Origin: Chrysophaeum taylorii
Taxonomy: Eukaryota; Sar; Pelagophyceae; Pelagomonadales; Pelagomonadaceae
Length of the DNA stretch: 64,000 bases
Assembly (NCBI GenBank): GCA_029834535.1
Contig: JAQMWT010000316.1
Coordinates: 310,001-374,000 of the forward strand
Direction of reading: 5' to 3'
Numbering within the stretch: position 1 is the first letter of the stretch; the number at the start of each line of letters is the position of its first letter. Of this stretch, positions 1-11,186 are shown piece after piece. The notes below the pieces were generated by a model. It was not told the origin of the DNA and made no database searches. It was given only the letters and a program-made list of their open reading frames with translations. The position numbers were made by a program, and so were the translations under genes.

Positions 1-61
1 CGCCGACGTCCAAACTTTAATCCTTACCCTAGGAGGAGCATGTAGTGCCCCGAAAAACAGC

Positions 62-1105
62 ATGTTCGTGGCCGCAGCCGTCGTGCGTGCCTGCGTCCGG
101 TCGGCCCCGAACCCGGAGTTCGCGAGCAGCCCCTCGAACTACGCGCATTGGATGCTCGCACACGCCTACCCAACGATCGTCGCGCTCCGAGGCGCGGAGG
201 TCGAACGGGTTGTGTTTCCCCTCGTCCACGGCGAGAATGAAGGGCTCCGCCTGTGGGCCCGGCAGTACGCAGACCTGCTGGGATGGCCGGTCGAGTTCGC
301 GGATGAAGCCGCCGTCGTGACGCTCGCCGAGGGATCGTTCGAGGTGCCGTTTGACGACGAAGGCGCTCTCATCGCCGCGTGCGAACGCCACGATCTGCCC
401 GCCAGCGCGTGCGCGCAAGTGCGCGCGGCGACGACCGGAGGAACCGCGATACCTGCATGCGCGGTGACCGTCTCGATCGCAGTCCCGCACCTCGCGTTCT
501 GCACCGCGACTCACTGGCGCGACTTGGCTTCGTTCCAAGACTTCGTAAGGTCGCGATTTCCCCCAAAACCCATGACACCCCGCGTCGTTGTGCTCTTGAG
601 GGCTGACGCCGACCGCGACTGGGACGTCAAGGGCCTTGAAAAGGCCTGCGCTCGCCGCTGGCCCGGCGTCGATGTTTCCTGCGAGAGCTTCTCGCGCGCG
701 ACGCGCCTCCGCGAGGTCGCGCGCGCCCTCGGCGACGCCCGCGTGCTTGTCGCGCCCCACGGCGCCGCCCTCGCCAATTGCGTCTTCTTGCCTCCAGGAG
801 CGCGCGTCTTCGAGCTCGACGCCCACGCCCACCGCCACTTCCATCGTTTCTTCTACCAGGATTACGCCCGAGGCCTCGGCTTGTCTCCGTCCAAAGTGTG
901 GCTCGACGACCACGGCCGACGCTACGACGTCCACCCCAACGACCTCCGCAACTGCACGATGTACCACGACAACGGCACCCAGATTCTTGGTCATTCGAAA
1001 CAAGCCCTACGCGCCGCTCGCATCCTCGACTACACCCACCCCATCCTTCTCACTGACGACATCCTCAATGACCTCGTTTCGGCCGCCTTAGGTCAACTCG
1101 GGTGA
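62..1105 (+). CDS. GT61-family glycosyltransferase (DUF563-like)
   Basis: A 347-residue protein that probably transfers a sugar in the secretory pathway. The clearest signature is at residues 231-252, where APHGAALANC is followed by VFLPPGARVFEL. This is the GT61 pattern (HGAxLxN followed by a hydrophobic-PPG-x-x-hydrophobic-E stretch) seen in EGF-specific O-GlcNAc transferases and plant xylosyl/arabinosyl transferases. The segment before it (MTPRVVVLLRAD, near 171-182) matches the usual strand leading into the nucleotide-sugar fold. The C-terminal part after the motif is rich in His and Tyr, with one N-C-T sequon. No signal anchor follows the ATG at 62. The frame is open back to base 2 of the window, so the true start, and a membrane anchor, may lie outside. 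Donor and acceptor cannot be told from sequence. Confidence 0.75.
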   Translation: MFVAAAVVRACVRSAPNPEFASSPSNYAHWMLAHAYPTIVALRGAEVERVVFPLVHGENEGLRLWARQYADLLGWPVEFADEAAVVTLAEGSFEVPFDDEGALIAACERHDLPASACAQVRAATTGGTAIPACAVTVSIAVPHLAFCTATHWRDLASFQDFVRSRFPPKPMTPRVVVLLRADADRDWDVKGLEKACARRWPGVDVSCESFSRATRLREVARALGDARVLVAPHGAALANCVFLPPGARVFELDAHAHRHFHRFFYQDYARGLGLSPSKVWLDDHGRRYDVHPNDLRNCTMYHDNGTQILGHSKQALRAARILDYTHPILLTDDILNDLVSAALGQLG

Positions 1106-1916
1106 TACTCTCGTCTGCTGTGAGTAAGTGAGTGAGGGAGTGAGTCAGTCCCGACTTCGTCGGGCGAGGCGGCGCGTGGTCCGGCTTCGCCACAGCTTTT
1201 CAACACAAGCTCTCGCTGCATCGGGGACCTCGGACCACTCTTTTCTCCGCGCTCATCTGGTCTTGCGAAGGGCCAAGGTGCGGAGCTGCGGCACCGCGCA
1301 AAGTCGATCTCTCTTAGCTTGCTGCGTCGTGACGGGGAGAGGGACGACACAGCATGCTTTTGAGACGCCGGGACCGCGGTCTGGGGCCACAAGGCACGCA
1401 TTTCCGAAGCCTACAGAGGTGCGCTCGTGTTGGCGCTTGAGGAGTAAAACAAAGTGGCCCCTAACCGCGCAACACTCGGGATTTCTTCCCAGATTTCCCG
1501 CCGGCGGAACTTCCGCATCAGCCCGGTAATATTGATAGCAACCATGATAACACCGATTCCGTCAAGCTGCGAGTTGAGCTATTGTGAACTACGGGTCGCT
1601 CAGGGGGGTTTCACGCGCAGCACCACGTGAAGAAGCACGCGGTAAGGTCAGTACAAGATGATAAGCGAACAGTCGTGAAGTCGGCTTCATGGTTAACTCC
1701 CGCCGAACTTGCCAATATATAGCTGCATAAAGGAGAAGTCGGGTGGAAGACTGGATGATGCGCAGGCCTGCGCGAAGAGGCCAATTGAGCAGTAGTGAGG
1801 TGTGCATTTAGAAGACGGCGAAGTCGGTCAACATTGTTTTAAGCCGAAACGAAACTCCGGGGGTAAACCTGGACTCACTTAGCTTTTTTTTTCCGTCTGC
1901 TCGATTTCGCCGCATT
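1106..1916. other. intergenic, no supported gene
   Basis: Only short overlapping frames with arginine/serine-rich, low-complexity translations occur here. I see no domain or repeat that recurs elsewhere in the window. Confidence 0.4.
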
Positions 1917-2240
1917 TTATAACACTATAGGGTTGGTCTCGTCTTCGATGGGTTGCTCGAGCTTGAGCATGGCGTTGAGATCAGCCCGTTTCTCGGTTGT
2001 ATACGCGTCGAGCCAATCGTCACGCACGCACCCACGGCTTTGCTCGAGGAGTCGAATGGTACGCGCCTGGCGCAAGATGCGCTCTCCTTCGTCTGTGTTT
2101 ATGTCGCGAGACTCTTCGGTTGTGTCTGTCTCTCGAGATGCTTTGCATAGCTGCGTGGATGACTCATCAGCCAGCCTCGACCTAATCGCCTCATTCTCTC
2201 GGGTGCTTTCATCGTCTGCTGCGCGAGGCGTTGGTTTGAA
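1917..2240 (-). pseudogene. orphan 3' reading frame cut by LINE tail
   Basis: A minus-strand frame of about 107 codons ends in TAA at 1919-1917. Its first in-frame stop upstream is the TAG created by the LINE tail at 2243-2241, and it has no start codon. The translation is hydrophilic, rich in Glu, Arg, Asp and Thr, and could form a helix or coiled coil; composition is protein-like rather than random. It may be the 3' remainder of a gene interrupted by the LINE at 2241-3467, possibly the helicase pseudogene upstream, but no domain links the two. Confidence 0.3.
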
Positions 2241-3467
2241 CTAACTAACTTCGGACCTCTCCTGGGCATGGGAGCCAGGCTGGGCCGGCAGGAGCCGGTC
2301 CAGGATCACAGAGCAAAATCACACAGTTGGGGTAGAGGCGAGGGATGAAACGGCGTTGATGGCGAACCGCCACTGCGCGCGGTCTTGTGCGAGGTCGTGC
2401 CACGAGTTGAAGGGGATGTCGCATTTCCGGAGTGCCTCGGCGAGCGTCCTCCCGTACGTCATCTGCGGAGCCCCCGGTGGGCGCTTGGAGCGGACCCAAG
2501 ACGAGAGCATCTTGCGAGGGAGTCGGGAGAAGGGCATGCGGGCGATGTGACCGGCTCCGCTGGCGGCGCGCGACGTAGACGTCTGGACTCGAGGCCGAGG
2601 CGCCGCAGCAGGATCTCCGTTGAGATGTGGTGGAGCCAGGTGTGCTTCCGGGTCACACGACACATGACGCGGGCGCACTTCGCGTGGAAGCACCGCAGCC
2701 GGCGGAACAGAACCTCGGTGAGGCACCACGATTCCGCACCGTGAAGGAGGATGGCCAGGACGAGCGAGACGTAGACGAGGCGCTTGGCGCGAGCAGAGAC
2801 GGACTTCGAGGCGAAGATGCAGTCCCGCAAGGCACCGAAGGCCTGAGAAAAACGCCTTCCTGATCCGCGCGTCGACGTCTGAGTCGTCGCGGCAGTCGCG
2901 CGCGAGAAGACCGAGCCGAGGTACTTAAAGTGGTCGACGACCGGTATGAAGCGGCCGCGCCCGAGCTCGATGTCCGAGAGGTTCGTGTCGTCGAACGACC
3001 GACTTTGGGTCGCCGTACAGGTGTGTGCCGGGCGATCGACGAACAGCATCTCCGTTTTGGACGCCGCTTTCGTGTGTCGGTTGCCGCAATGCACCTCCAT
3101 GCCCCAGGCGTCGCAGTGTTCGACGAGGCGCGGTGTCTCGCTGGCGGCGATGTGGCGGTCCCAGAAGAGAAAGGCGACGTCGTCGGCGTACGCCGATTCA
3201 TCGAAGGGAAACTCGTCGCCGCGAGCGGACCAACCCCGGTTCGTCATCAGAAAGTCCTCCTGCGTACGGTAGACACACGGGGCGCGGCCATGGCGTCGTC
3301 GAAACGACGTCGTCAGTGCCGCCACGAACAGCACGAACAGGACGGGGCCGAGGACGTCGCCCTGCTTGACCCCGATGATCGAGTCAACCGAGGCGACGAC
3401 ACCGCTGACCGAGAAGTGGACCTGGATTCGGTGGAGGCCCTTGATGACTTCGACGAGGTTTGAACAG
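2241..3467 (-). mobile_element. LINE (non-LTR retrotransposon), 3' part with reverse transcriptase
   Basis: The minus-strand frame from about 3467 to 2320 encodes the C-terminal half of a reverse transcriptase. A GVKQGDVLGPVLFVLF stretch (around 3400-3340) is the typical LINE motif before the catalytic YADD, and AYADDVAFLF (near 3190) is the YxDD box. Downstream are the thumb-type YLGSVFS and an ILLHGAESWCL segment. The protein ends with a WHDLAQDRAQWR-type tail near 2325, followed by a short 3' UTR with a CTCCC/GGGAG hairpin and a (TTAG)n tail at about 2240. Endonuclease and RT N-terminus are missing, so the copy is 5'-truncated; frames shift near 2730-2650. The tail and UTR recur at 11.6, 29.3, 33.8 and 40.1 kb. 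Confidence 0.8.
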
Positions 3468-3483
3468 ACGAATCATCTTACAG

Positions 3484-4900
3484 TCAGGAAGGAATCTTGT
3501 CAACATCCTCGACGCGGACCGCGTTGCAATTTTTCTTGAGTGCATTCCAATCAGCATTGCGGCACAGTGTGTGTGCGTTGGCAACGACAAGCAAGTGCTG
3601 CTCCTTTGCACGAGACATACCAACGCAGGCTCGCTTTGGATTCTCTGTAAAACCCAACGCGGCATGGCAATTTTTTTTCGGTTCATTGCTGGAGCGCGCG
3701 CAGCTCGACACGACGACATCGGCCTCGTGACCCTGCGCACCATCGACAGTGAGGACCCGAAGTGGACACAAATAAGGTTCGACAACCCCTTGATCTCGAC
3801 CATCATCAGCGACGCAATTGTGTGGCACCTCGAGCGACTTGAGCTCTGTTATAATGGCATCGAGTTCATCACGACGAAACGTGATAAACCATGATCGTAC
3901 TTTTCGTGTTCTTGAATTTCCTGAACAGCCTTTTTCCAAGACGCGCAACAAGCTTTTGTTTCGCCCTGGTTCTTCCAAGAGCGGTGTCCATTGATGCCAG
4001 TACTTGAACTTTCAGTACAACAATGGTCGAACCAGACGAGCGGGAATTCGCGGTTGCGAAAAACCAATATCAGGTGAATCGCCGTTATAATAGCGATAGG
4101 AGGCCACTTTCGCAATAAGCGGGTGGTGCATTCGACGATACTGAGTGAGGAGCTTCGACGGCTCGATGTGGCCGACAACGAGTGCTCGCTCGAAGAAGCT
4201 CTGAGTGAAACAACGAGAAGAGCCAAGGTTTGAGAACCTGCGAGGCAACAAACTGGATGATTGGGTTCAGCAGAGTAAAACACGCACGGTTCGAGCTGTT
4301 TGTGATCTCCGACACCATGATGCACAGTACCACCCGAATCTTTTCGAGGAGTTCCGTCGCCTCGGGCCACTTACACCTTCGGTTGCACGTAATTAAGTGC
4401 GGCGTCGAGAGAAAACAAACGGGAGGACGCAGATCGCACTCGAGGGCCAATCGGAGCAAACCGCTGTTTGATTCGTGGTCGATGAGCGTTTTCCCCCCGT
4501 GCATGAACTTGTTGAAGCGGATGTGGATGCGCTCATCACGGAAGAGCTGCTCATCGGCCGTGAAGCATACGGCGCTTTTCCCGAGGCGCTCGCGTCGGCC
4601 AATCAAAAGAAGCGGGAGCCTTTGATTAAATTTGGCAAACTTGGAAACAAAGGCGTCGATTGCTGTGTTTTGAGTGCACGCGACCAAGGTCACCGCGTCC
4701 TCGGGGAGCACGGAAGTGAAAATGTGGAAAATGGTCGTTGACTTTTTTTGCCCGTCTCTGGCGGGTCTCGGACGAACTCGAGGTTGTTGTACCTTAGGTT
4801 GTTGACGACTTTTTTTTTGGTGGTGGTTGACAGGGACGAGTTCGATCTAGAGCTCCCGATTCTGATAAGACGCCTCGCACCGTTCTCTGGGTTGCACAAC
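3484..4900 (-). pseudogene. UPF1-like SF1 RNA/DNA helicase, frameshifted
   Basis: Helicase motifs of the UPF1/SMUBP2/Senataxin group appear in order on the minus strand but in different frames. The P-loop region is degraded: VRDPPETGKK at about 4770 stands where VRGPPGTGK is expected. LVACTQNTAIDAF (4690-4650) is motif Ia. GDHKQLEP (about 4310) is motif III. ERALVVGHIEPSKLLTQYRR with a YYNG box follows (4200-4090). TVDGAQGHEADVVV (about 3690) is motif V and a GMSRAKEQHLLVVAN stretch (about 3580) is motif VI. Frame changes near 4370, 4250 and 3980 and the lost Gly residues of the P-loop mean it cannot make an active enzyme unless spliced in ways I cannot see. It ends at a stop 17 bp before the LINE. 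Confidence 0.65.
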
Positions 4901-5860
4901 AGCTCGCAGAAGCAAAGTGTCTCGATTACTTTTTAAGAAGCACGCCAAACGAACGAGGACGAAGTTATACCTATAAATCCGTATGAATAAAATTTGAAGA
5001 TATCCATGCCGTCCGCATCCGGGAATCTCCTTGGAAACTCGTTGCTGCTGCCCACCACACAAGACGGAGTCCGGGGCCAACATATCGTAGTAAGCACTGT
5101 TGATATTGCGAAAGAAGCCGACGGAATAAAAAACCAGGTTTTTCGTGTTTTTTTGTTTTAAGGCAGCGTCTGTCTTCACATCGTTCCCTAGAACGAGACC
5201 CTCGAGCCAACAACGATGTAGTTTCCGTCGAAAACGATGCTGTTGACCACCTCGAGTCCTTTGCTCCGCCAGCCTTCGCACATTTTGGATTTTGTTTCGA
5301 GCACGCGCCCCGGTACGTACGTATTCGGCGCGAATCTGACAGCAACTCGACGTAGCTGAGATACTCTTCGACGCTCGTTGATTCAGCGAGGCACGCTGAT
5401 GGCGGTTGGGTGTCTTCGGGATTGACGAAAATTCCGGTAGAAAAATCGCTCCGATGACGCTCGTTGGATTTTTAAAGGGCTCGATGATGATCGACGGAAG
5501 CAGCGGCGAGCCAACAAAGCTCTCGATTTCTCGCACACGAGGAACAGTTTCGGGCTGCGCGACGTCACTGGCCTCACTAGAAATCATATTTGAGAGCTGG
5601 GGAGCTACTTTTCTGCTTTCCGGCGTCTCCGGCGCCGTCCGTAACGGAGACGATTCTTGAGGAACGTCGTGGCAACAAATTATTCGCGTACCACGATCGT
5701 AATACACTTATCCGTCGCTTTCTGTGCCCAACAGCCTCTGGACGGACGTATGGACTCAAAACTTCGAATATTTATCCCCGGAGAGAGTGCCTCCTCGACA
5801 GGATGTGTATCGACGTGCCTCTCTCGATGCCAGCTGTCACCCACATCTTATTGCCAATAG
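4901..5860 (-). other. probable N-terminal remains of the helicase pseudogene
   Basis: The minus strand has a long frame from about 5707 to 4847 and shorter overlapping ones. The part nearest the P-loop leads into the helicase without a clear boundary, so this is likely decayed upstream coding sequence. No domain can be named; moderately AT-rich patches at 4800-5160 may be former introns. Confidence 0.3.
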
Positions 5861-5869
5861 CGACTCGGG

Positions 5870-6650
5870 ACCAACAACGACGCGCTCCGCCGCCGCATCG
5901 CTACCAGCCTCCACGGAGCTGGCAACCACCCCGTCAAGTCCAGAGCCTCGCTCCTGCCGTTCGCTCGCAGTCCGACGGCCGGTACCGCGGCAACCTCGTC
6001 GTGCCAGATATGTCATCGTCGCGCTCGGCCGTGAGCATTTCTACGACATCAAGACGCTTGTCTGGTGCACGATGTGGCCTTTCACTCCCGTAACACCTTG
6101 CCCCCGCTTCAGGCGCCCGGGTTGACTACGTCGCCCGCGCCGGCAACGTCGGCAACGTACTCGCGACCGTGGGCGCTCCGCCACCAGCCCCGTCGAGAGA
6201 CGCTTGCGGCACCATCGATGGCCTTGTATTCGACCGCGCTCATGTTTTCGCCAGCGAGCTACGAGCTCGCACGCACCAGGATCTCGGAGCGGACGTGGGT
6301 CGACGGGCTGCGCCAACGTACTCAAGGCCGCCGTAGCACAGCTCCGCTGCATTTACCGCGAGGTCTCGCAGCTGCATCGCTGCCCTTCCCGTCATCGCTA
6401 CCTCGCAGCCACGGGTAGCCCAATCCAGGCCGCCAGCGGGACGCCGAGCTCCGCCGCGCGTGCATCCGGCGGCAGAACGCGTATGCCCCGCATGCTGGCC
6501 TTCTCCACTCGTCGCCTGCTTTGCGACTCGGCGGCAACTCCGCGTGAGCCCTCGAGGTGCCTACTTCTGACGCCGTCTGGCTCGCAGCGTTCCGCGCATC
6601 CCGCTCCACGCAGCCTCCCCTTCACGCGACTTCTTGTCCCTTGATTTACG
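5870..6650 (+). mobile_element. degenerate non-LTR ORF fragment (possible PD-(D/E)XK-like end domain)
   Basis: Plus-strand frames around 5960-6400 are homologous to the frames at 13.5-14.0 kb and 36.0-36.5 kb. Shared blocks include RYRGNL, a VIVALGREHFYDIKT stretch, CGTIDGLVF (YGTVAGLVF in the 36 kb copy) and GCAN followed by AQLRCIYRE. The PD ... DIK spacing resembles a PD-(D/E)XK nuclease core, which some non-LTR retrotransposons carry at their C terminus. Frameshifts separate the blocks, so this is an old dead copy. Confidence 0.45.
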
Positions 6651-8528
6651 CCACGCCCATCTTCATACTCGGCTATCACACCGTTGATTGAGGTCCCGTC
6701 GGCCTTTCTGGTTTGCTTCGCCTTGCTCGCCGGGGACCGAATCTGGCGTGCGGGTCCTCAATGGTGCCCAGTTTGACAAAATAACAAGACAAAGATCATC
6801 ATCAATTTCGCCCGGGGTTTCCGCCCTCGTCGCTTGGATTAAACATGTTCTATTTTGGCAGTCTGGGTTGTATAGGAAGCTGGCCACTACGCAAAGGGTC
6901 GAGTTATTTCTTGGTCGCAGTTGCGATTCTTATTATTGATGTTTGCAAGTCCCAGGCTAAATTTTTTGGTATTCTGGTTCGGGCGTCCCCACTTGGCTCG
7001 GGTGTCTTCACCTAGTTCGTTAGTTAGGTATGTGTTTGTCTTTTCATCTTGTTTTTGTTATCAAATCGTCCGTGTCACAGTGAGGCCTGACTGACAGGCG
7101 AGCTGCACCAAAGCGGTGGTACGGTGCGCTGACGACACCCGGCAGAGTTAGAAGTGAAGCCCAGCGCAGAAAGCATGTTCTTGGCCACGAATCCGCCGCG
7201 AGCACTCCAAAAGATATGATCATAAAAGAAAAGTGATCCTACTCTCCCGCTAGCGCGAGCCTGTTTGGGGAGGGGTCCTAGCAACCCCGTGTTCCTGCAA
7301 AGGTTCGGAGGAATAAGGACATAAACTTGCCGGCTGCTTTTGCGGGGGCTTTGGTTTCTGCCCCCTTGGGCGCTCCTTGATCTGTCTGCTTACACTCGTT
7401 GTTGCTTCCGTTTTACTATCTGCTTCGAATCCGCGTTCGAGAACGTAGAGAGAGGGGCATTTGTTGGCGTTGAGCAGGGGTTAAAATAATACCCGACTGC
7501 GCGACTTCATTCGAGGGACGTATTGGCGCCGCAAGGGCGAAGAACTGGGGGTGCGACCGCAAGGGCAGGGGGCACCTACCGAGAACATCGAACGACGGAG
7601 ATGTGGCGGGGAAGGAGAACAAAGGTACTGAAGCATATAGCGTAGGTCGTTTAATTTTTCGAACAACATTTTGACGCCGACTTCAGAGGAAGGAAGGACT
7701 CACCGCTGATTCAAGGTAGTGACCAGAAGGCGGCGCGTGGCGGCAGTGAAGCACGAATGAAAGCCTGTTCGCGCACCCGCGCATGGTGCGGCCTAATCTA
7801 AGCTGAGCGGAAGATTGCGGGATAGAGATGTCCCTCGTGGGTCTCATAAGCTCGATGTGTGGCACCGTGCTGTGACCGCTCCACCGCGCGTAGGCTTTCA
7901 CTGCTTCATACAGTAGATAGACCCTCCTCTCGTGCTTCCCTGCTCATGGTTCTGCAGTCATTCTCTCGCGGGCAATTGAGTCTTTCCTCCCCTCCTCGTC
8001 TTCTTCGGCGCCTCTTTCGTGATGAGGTTCACCTACCGAGCGAGCTAGCTACCTAACTCGGGGCCAGCCCAATGCATGGGACGTAGGCTATTTATTCCCA
8101 GCGCCGTGGCGCCTACTGAGCTAGCCCCCCCCCCGTCATTAACACCTTTGCTCTTTCTGTGCTTCTATTTGTCTCCGCCCTCTTCCTGTTGTCACTCGCT
8201 CTGCGTATCTTTTGGCATTGGAAGCATCCTGCTCCTCGACTCCTGCTGTCGTCGACCAGGTCTGCCCTCTTCTTGACTCTTGCCCTTGGCGATTCTGTTT
8301 GCTTGTCCTATACCCGCTGCAGTATCACTCACCGACATTATTTTTCGCCGCGGCCTGAGCCGCTACCGCTCCAGTAGTTTTACAAATTATAATAAATCTC
8401 CACACAACGCACCAAAAGCTTCGATTTCCCGCAAGTCAAGTACCACCCCCCCCCCCCCTTTCTTTTCTCCTCGCAGTCGACCTTAAAATCCCAAAAAAAA
8501 GGCAAGAAAAAAGGAACGGTTTGGTGTG
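6651..8528. other. intergenic region before the carrier gene
   Basis: No convincing gene. An AACTCGGGGCCAGCCC segment with a CCCAGCGCCGTGGCGC hairpin at 8050-8115 resembles the repeat at 30.36-30.43 kb. A C/T-rich stretch follows, and a 13-bp poly-C run lies at 8446-8458, 70 bp before the carrier start, so promoter and 5' UTR of that gene are probably here. Confidence 0.4.
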
Positions 8529-9479
8529 ATGACGTCCGCCTCGTGCGTAGCGAAACCGTCGCCAGGTCCCATCGCCGCAGACGAGGTGTTTGAGCTGACG
8601 CCGCGGATGGAGCAATTGCACTGGCAACTCGGGCTGTCGGGGGTGTCGTGTTTCTGTGCACAGGGGACCGTACATTGGATCGAGACGACGATGGTCCGTC
8701 AGCAGCTCGCGCACCGTAGCGAGCTTGGGATGATCGGGATGGCGGTTCGCATCGTGCGCGAGGAGGGGGCCGCGGCGCTGTACAGGGGGTTTTCGGCGGC
8801 GAGCCTGCGGGAGCTGTCGTACTCGTCGCTGCGGTTTGGGCTGTACGAGCCGATTAAGCATTCACTGGGGGCGCGGGACGGGCAAGCGCCGTTCTACAAG
8901 AAGGTGCTCGCTGGCCTGAGCGCCGGGGCGATCGCCGCCGCCGTGGCGTCCCCCACGGATCTCCTGAAGATCCGGATGCAGAGCGAGACGGGTCGAGCGC
9001 GGTCGCTGCTTGCGCACACGCGAGACATATGGCGCGACGGCGGGGCCAGGACTTTAGGAGCTTCGGTCGGCAACTTTTACCGCGGCGTCACGACGACCAT
9101 CACTCGGGCATCGCTCATCGGCGCCACCAAGATGGCCACCTACGACCAGACCAAGCAGACCCTCCGCGAGACGATGCGATGGCGTGACGAGGTGACCGCG
9201 GAAAGGTATTCTCTCCAGTTTGTCGCGTCGGTGACCGCCGGGTTGGCCATCGTGGTCGCCTCTTCTCCAGCGACCAACGCGCGCACGATGATAATGGCGG
9301 CGGAACACGGTCGGTATAGGGGCATGCTCCACTGCATGTACGACATTGTCAAGACGCGCGGCTTTCTCGGGCTCTACCGTGGTTTTCTCGCGCAGTGGGC
9401 CCGCGTCGGGCCCTACGCCATCGTGCAGTTCTTCGTCTGGGAGCAACTCCGCACCGTCGTCGGCATGCGACCTCTCTGA
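8529..9479 (+). CDS. mitochondrial carrier family (SLC25) transporter
   Basis: A 316-residue inner mitochondrial membrane solute carrier, the usual length for the family, with three repeats of two membrane helices. The second repeat has a perfect signature, SPTDLLKIRMQ at 141-151. The first is altered (WIETTMVRQQ, 50-59: Trp for Pro, Glu for Asp, Met for Lys) and the third is PATNARTMIM (247-256), again lacking the acidic and the second basic residue. LYRGF and GLYRGF boxes follow repeats 1 and 3. Overall it resembles the uncoupling/oxoglutarate/dicarboxylate branch, but the degenerate salt-bridge networks make the substrate uncertain. The ATG at 8529 gives a short hydrophilic N-terminus. It converges with the kinase gene, with 40 bp between the stops. 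Confidence 0.85.
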   Translation: MTSASCVAKPSPGPIAADEVFELTPRMEQLHWQLGLSGVSCFCAQGTVHWIETTMVRQQLAHRSELGMIGMAVRIVREEGAAALYRGFSAASLRELSYSSLRFGLYEPIKHSLGARDGQAPFYKKVLAGLSAGAIAAAVASPTDLLKIRMQSETGRARSLLAHTRDIWRDGGARTLGASVGNFYRGVTTTITRASLIGATKMATYDQTKQTLRETMRWRDEVTAERYSLQFVASVTAGLAIVVASSPATNARTMIMAAEHGRYRGMLHCMYDIVKTRGFLGLYRGFLAQWARVGPYAIVQFFVWEQLRTVVGMRPL

Positions 9480-9519
9480 ATAACTAACATCAAGCTCCTA
9501 CTTAAAAATATCTCCACAC

Positions 9520-11100
9520 CTACGTACGAGAACTTTCTTCTTCTTCTTCCGCCACCGCCTCCGCCTTTTTTGCCGACCGGTCCGTGGCGTCTCTGAGGTA
9601 GGGGAGTCGGTCGTCCTGGAGGAGATCGATGTCGGGGGCGAGGAGCTTGGTGTACCTGTCGAAGTAGAGGGCCTGCTTGACGAGAAGGCCAAACTCGCGG
9701 GGCAGTTTGACGCCGTTCCGGTCGGCGGTCGAGACGAGGTTGACCAGCACGTCCGCGACCTCGGCGTCGTCGAGGGCGATTTGTGCCGAGTTGAGGCCCT
9801 CGGGGGTAGTTTCGAGCAGGACGGTGGGCTGTACCGCGCTGAGGGCCTCGAAGACGGCCTCGAGGTCCGCGGCGAATTTTTCGACGTCGACTCGGGCGTC
9901 CGAAGCCCCCGCGTCTCTCAGTGCTGTCGCGAGGGCCCTGTAGTCCGCCCGTACCACCGCGTCCCCGGCGGCAGCGACAGCCCCCCATATCCGCCCGGGG
10001 ACTCGGCCGACGATCCCAAAGTCCAAGAATGCCACGCGACCGTCGTCCAAGACTAGAAGATTTCCGGCGTGGACGTCGGCGTGGAAGAAGTCGCACGTCA
10101 AGACGCTCGCCGCCCACGTGTTGAGGGCGTTGACGAGGGCCGTTTCGGGATTGTCGACGACCTTCCGGATGGCGTCGAGGTCGGTGAGCGGGACGCCCCT
10201 CAACCTGTCCATCGTGAGCGTGCGCTCTCCCGAAGCTCGAGAATAGGGCGTCGGGCAGGTAGCGACGCCGTCGAGGCCCGCGGCCTCGAGCCACGCCGCG
10301 TATACCTCGAGGTTCCGCCTCTCCTTGCGAAAATCGAGCTCCTCCAGCATCGTCTCGCGGAGGTCGCGGAGAATGTCGGCCAGGGAAAGGCGGCCGAGCT
10401 CGGGCGCGATCGTCTCCAACGTTTTTCCGGCGAGCTCCACAAATCCGAGATCCGCTTTTAAGAGGTCGTCGACCCCAGGTTTCAGCACTTTCACGGCCAC
10501 CTCGCGCCCCTCGAAGACAGCCGCGTGGACCTGCGCTATCGACGCCGACGCGAGGGGCGCGGGGTCGAAGCGGTCGAAAACTCGCGACAAAGGCTTCCCG
10601 AGATCCGCCTCGACGACCTTCTTGATGGCCTCGAACGGCACGGCCGGCGTCTGGTCGAGGCACCGTTCGAACTCGCGCACGTACGCTTCGGGAAACAGGG
10701 TCGGCGAAGACGCGATGAACTGACCGATTTTTACGTACGTCGCCCCGAGTCTCTCGAAGAGGCGACGGGCAAACCTCGGACCCGTCTCTGCTGGCACCTC
10801 CTCCAAGAGCCCGCCCAGGGGCCTCAGACTCCCTGATGCGACCACCTCCTGCGCGACCCGCACCACCGTCGCGGCGGCAAGAGGCGCCGCTGGAAGCTCC
10901 CTGGCCACTTCGAACGCCGTTTCCACCACGGCGCGCTGCCCCTCGACGGTCCGCCGGATCGTCGCCCGGGGACCCGTCTCCCGCGCGACGCGCACGGCGT
11001 CCTCCACGAGCGACCGCACGCGCGACGCCGTCGTCGTCGTCGTCGTCGACAGACCGCGCGCCACGCCTGCCAACACCACCAGCAACCCTCTCTTCCTCAT
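9520..11100 (-). CDS. ABC1/ADCK/UbiB-type atypical kinase
   Basis: A 526-residue member of the UbiB protein-kinase-like family, which supports ubiquinone synthesis in mitochondria or prenyl-lipid metabolism in plastids. The family hallmark KxGQ is at 124-127 (YVKIGQFIAS), followed by the Ala-rich loop PLASASIAQVHAA (181-193). VAVKVLKP places the catalytic Lys at 204, ELDFRKE is at 254-260, FFHADVHAGN holds the catalytic Asp at 342 and Asn at 347, and FLDFG has the metal-binding Asp at 360. All key residues are present, so it is probably active as an ATPase. The Arg-rich, Ser/Thr-rich N-terminus (first 30 residues) looks like a mitochondrial presequence, though plastid targeting is possible. 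The C-terminus is Glu-rich. Confidence 0.9.
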   Translation of the reverse strand: MRKRGLLVVLAGVARGLSTTTTTTASRVRSLVEDAVRVARETGPRATIRRTVEGQRAVVETAFEVARELPAAPLAAATVVRVAQEVVASGSLRPLGGLLEEVPAETGPRFARRLFERLGATYVKIGQFIASSPTLFPEAYVREFERCLDQTPAVPFEAIKKVVEADLGKPLSRVFDRFDPAPLASASIAQVHAAVFEGREVAVKVLKPGVDDLLKADLGFVELAGKTLETIAPELGRLSLADILRDLRETMLEELDFRKERRNLEVYAAWLEAAGLDGVATCPTPYSRASGERTLTMDRLRGVPLTDLDAIRKVVDNPETALVNALNTWAASVLTCDFFHADVHAGNLLVLDDGRVAFLDFGIVGRVPGRIWGAVAAAGDAVVRADYRALATALRDAGASDARVDVEKFAADLEAVFEALSAVQPTVLLETTPEGLNSAQIALDDAEVADVLVNLVSTADRNGVKLPREFGLLVKQALYFDRYTKLLAPDIDLLQDDRLPYLRDATDRSAKKAEAVAEEEEESSRT

Positions 11101-11186
11101 CGCGCCACGTCAGGTACTACTAACCTACATTCCTTTGATCCAAAAGCTAACCCTCTCGAAGAGAGAGTGTTTTGACGCTTGTCTCC

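Noticed and set aside
29-1003. Long minus-strand frame opposite the glycosyltransferase
   Set aside because: It is the antisense shadow of a gene with clear GT61 motifs.
9413-10663. 416-codon minus-strand frame overlapping the kinase
   Set aside because: Arg/Pro/Gly-rich shadow frame of the ADCK/UbiB-like gene, without domains.
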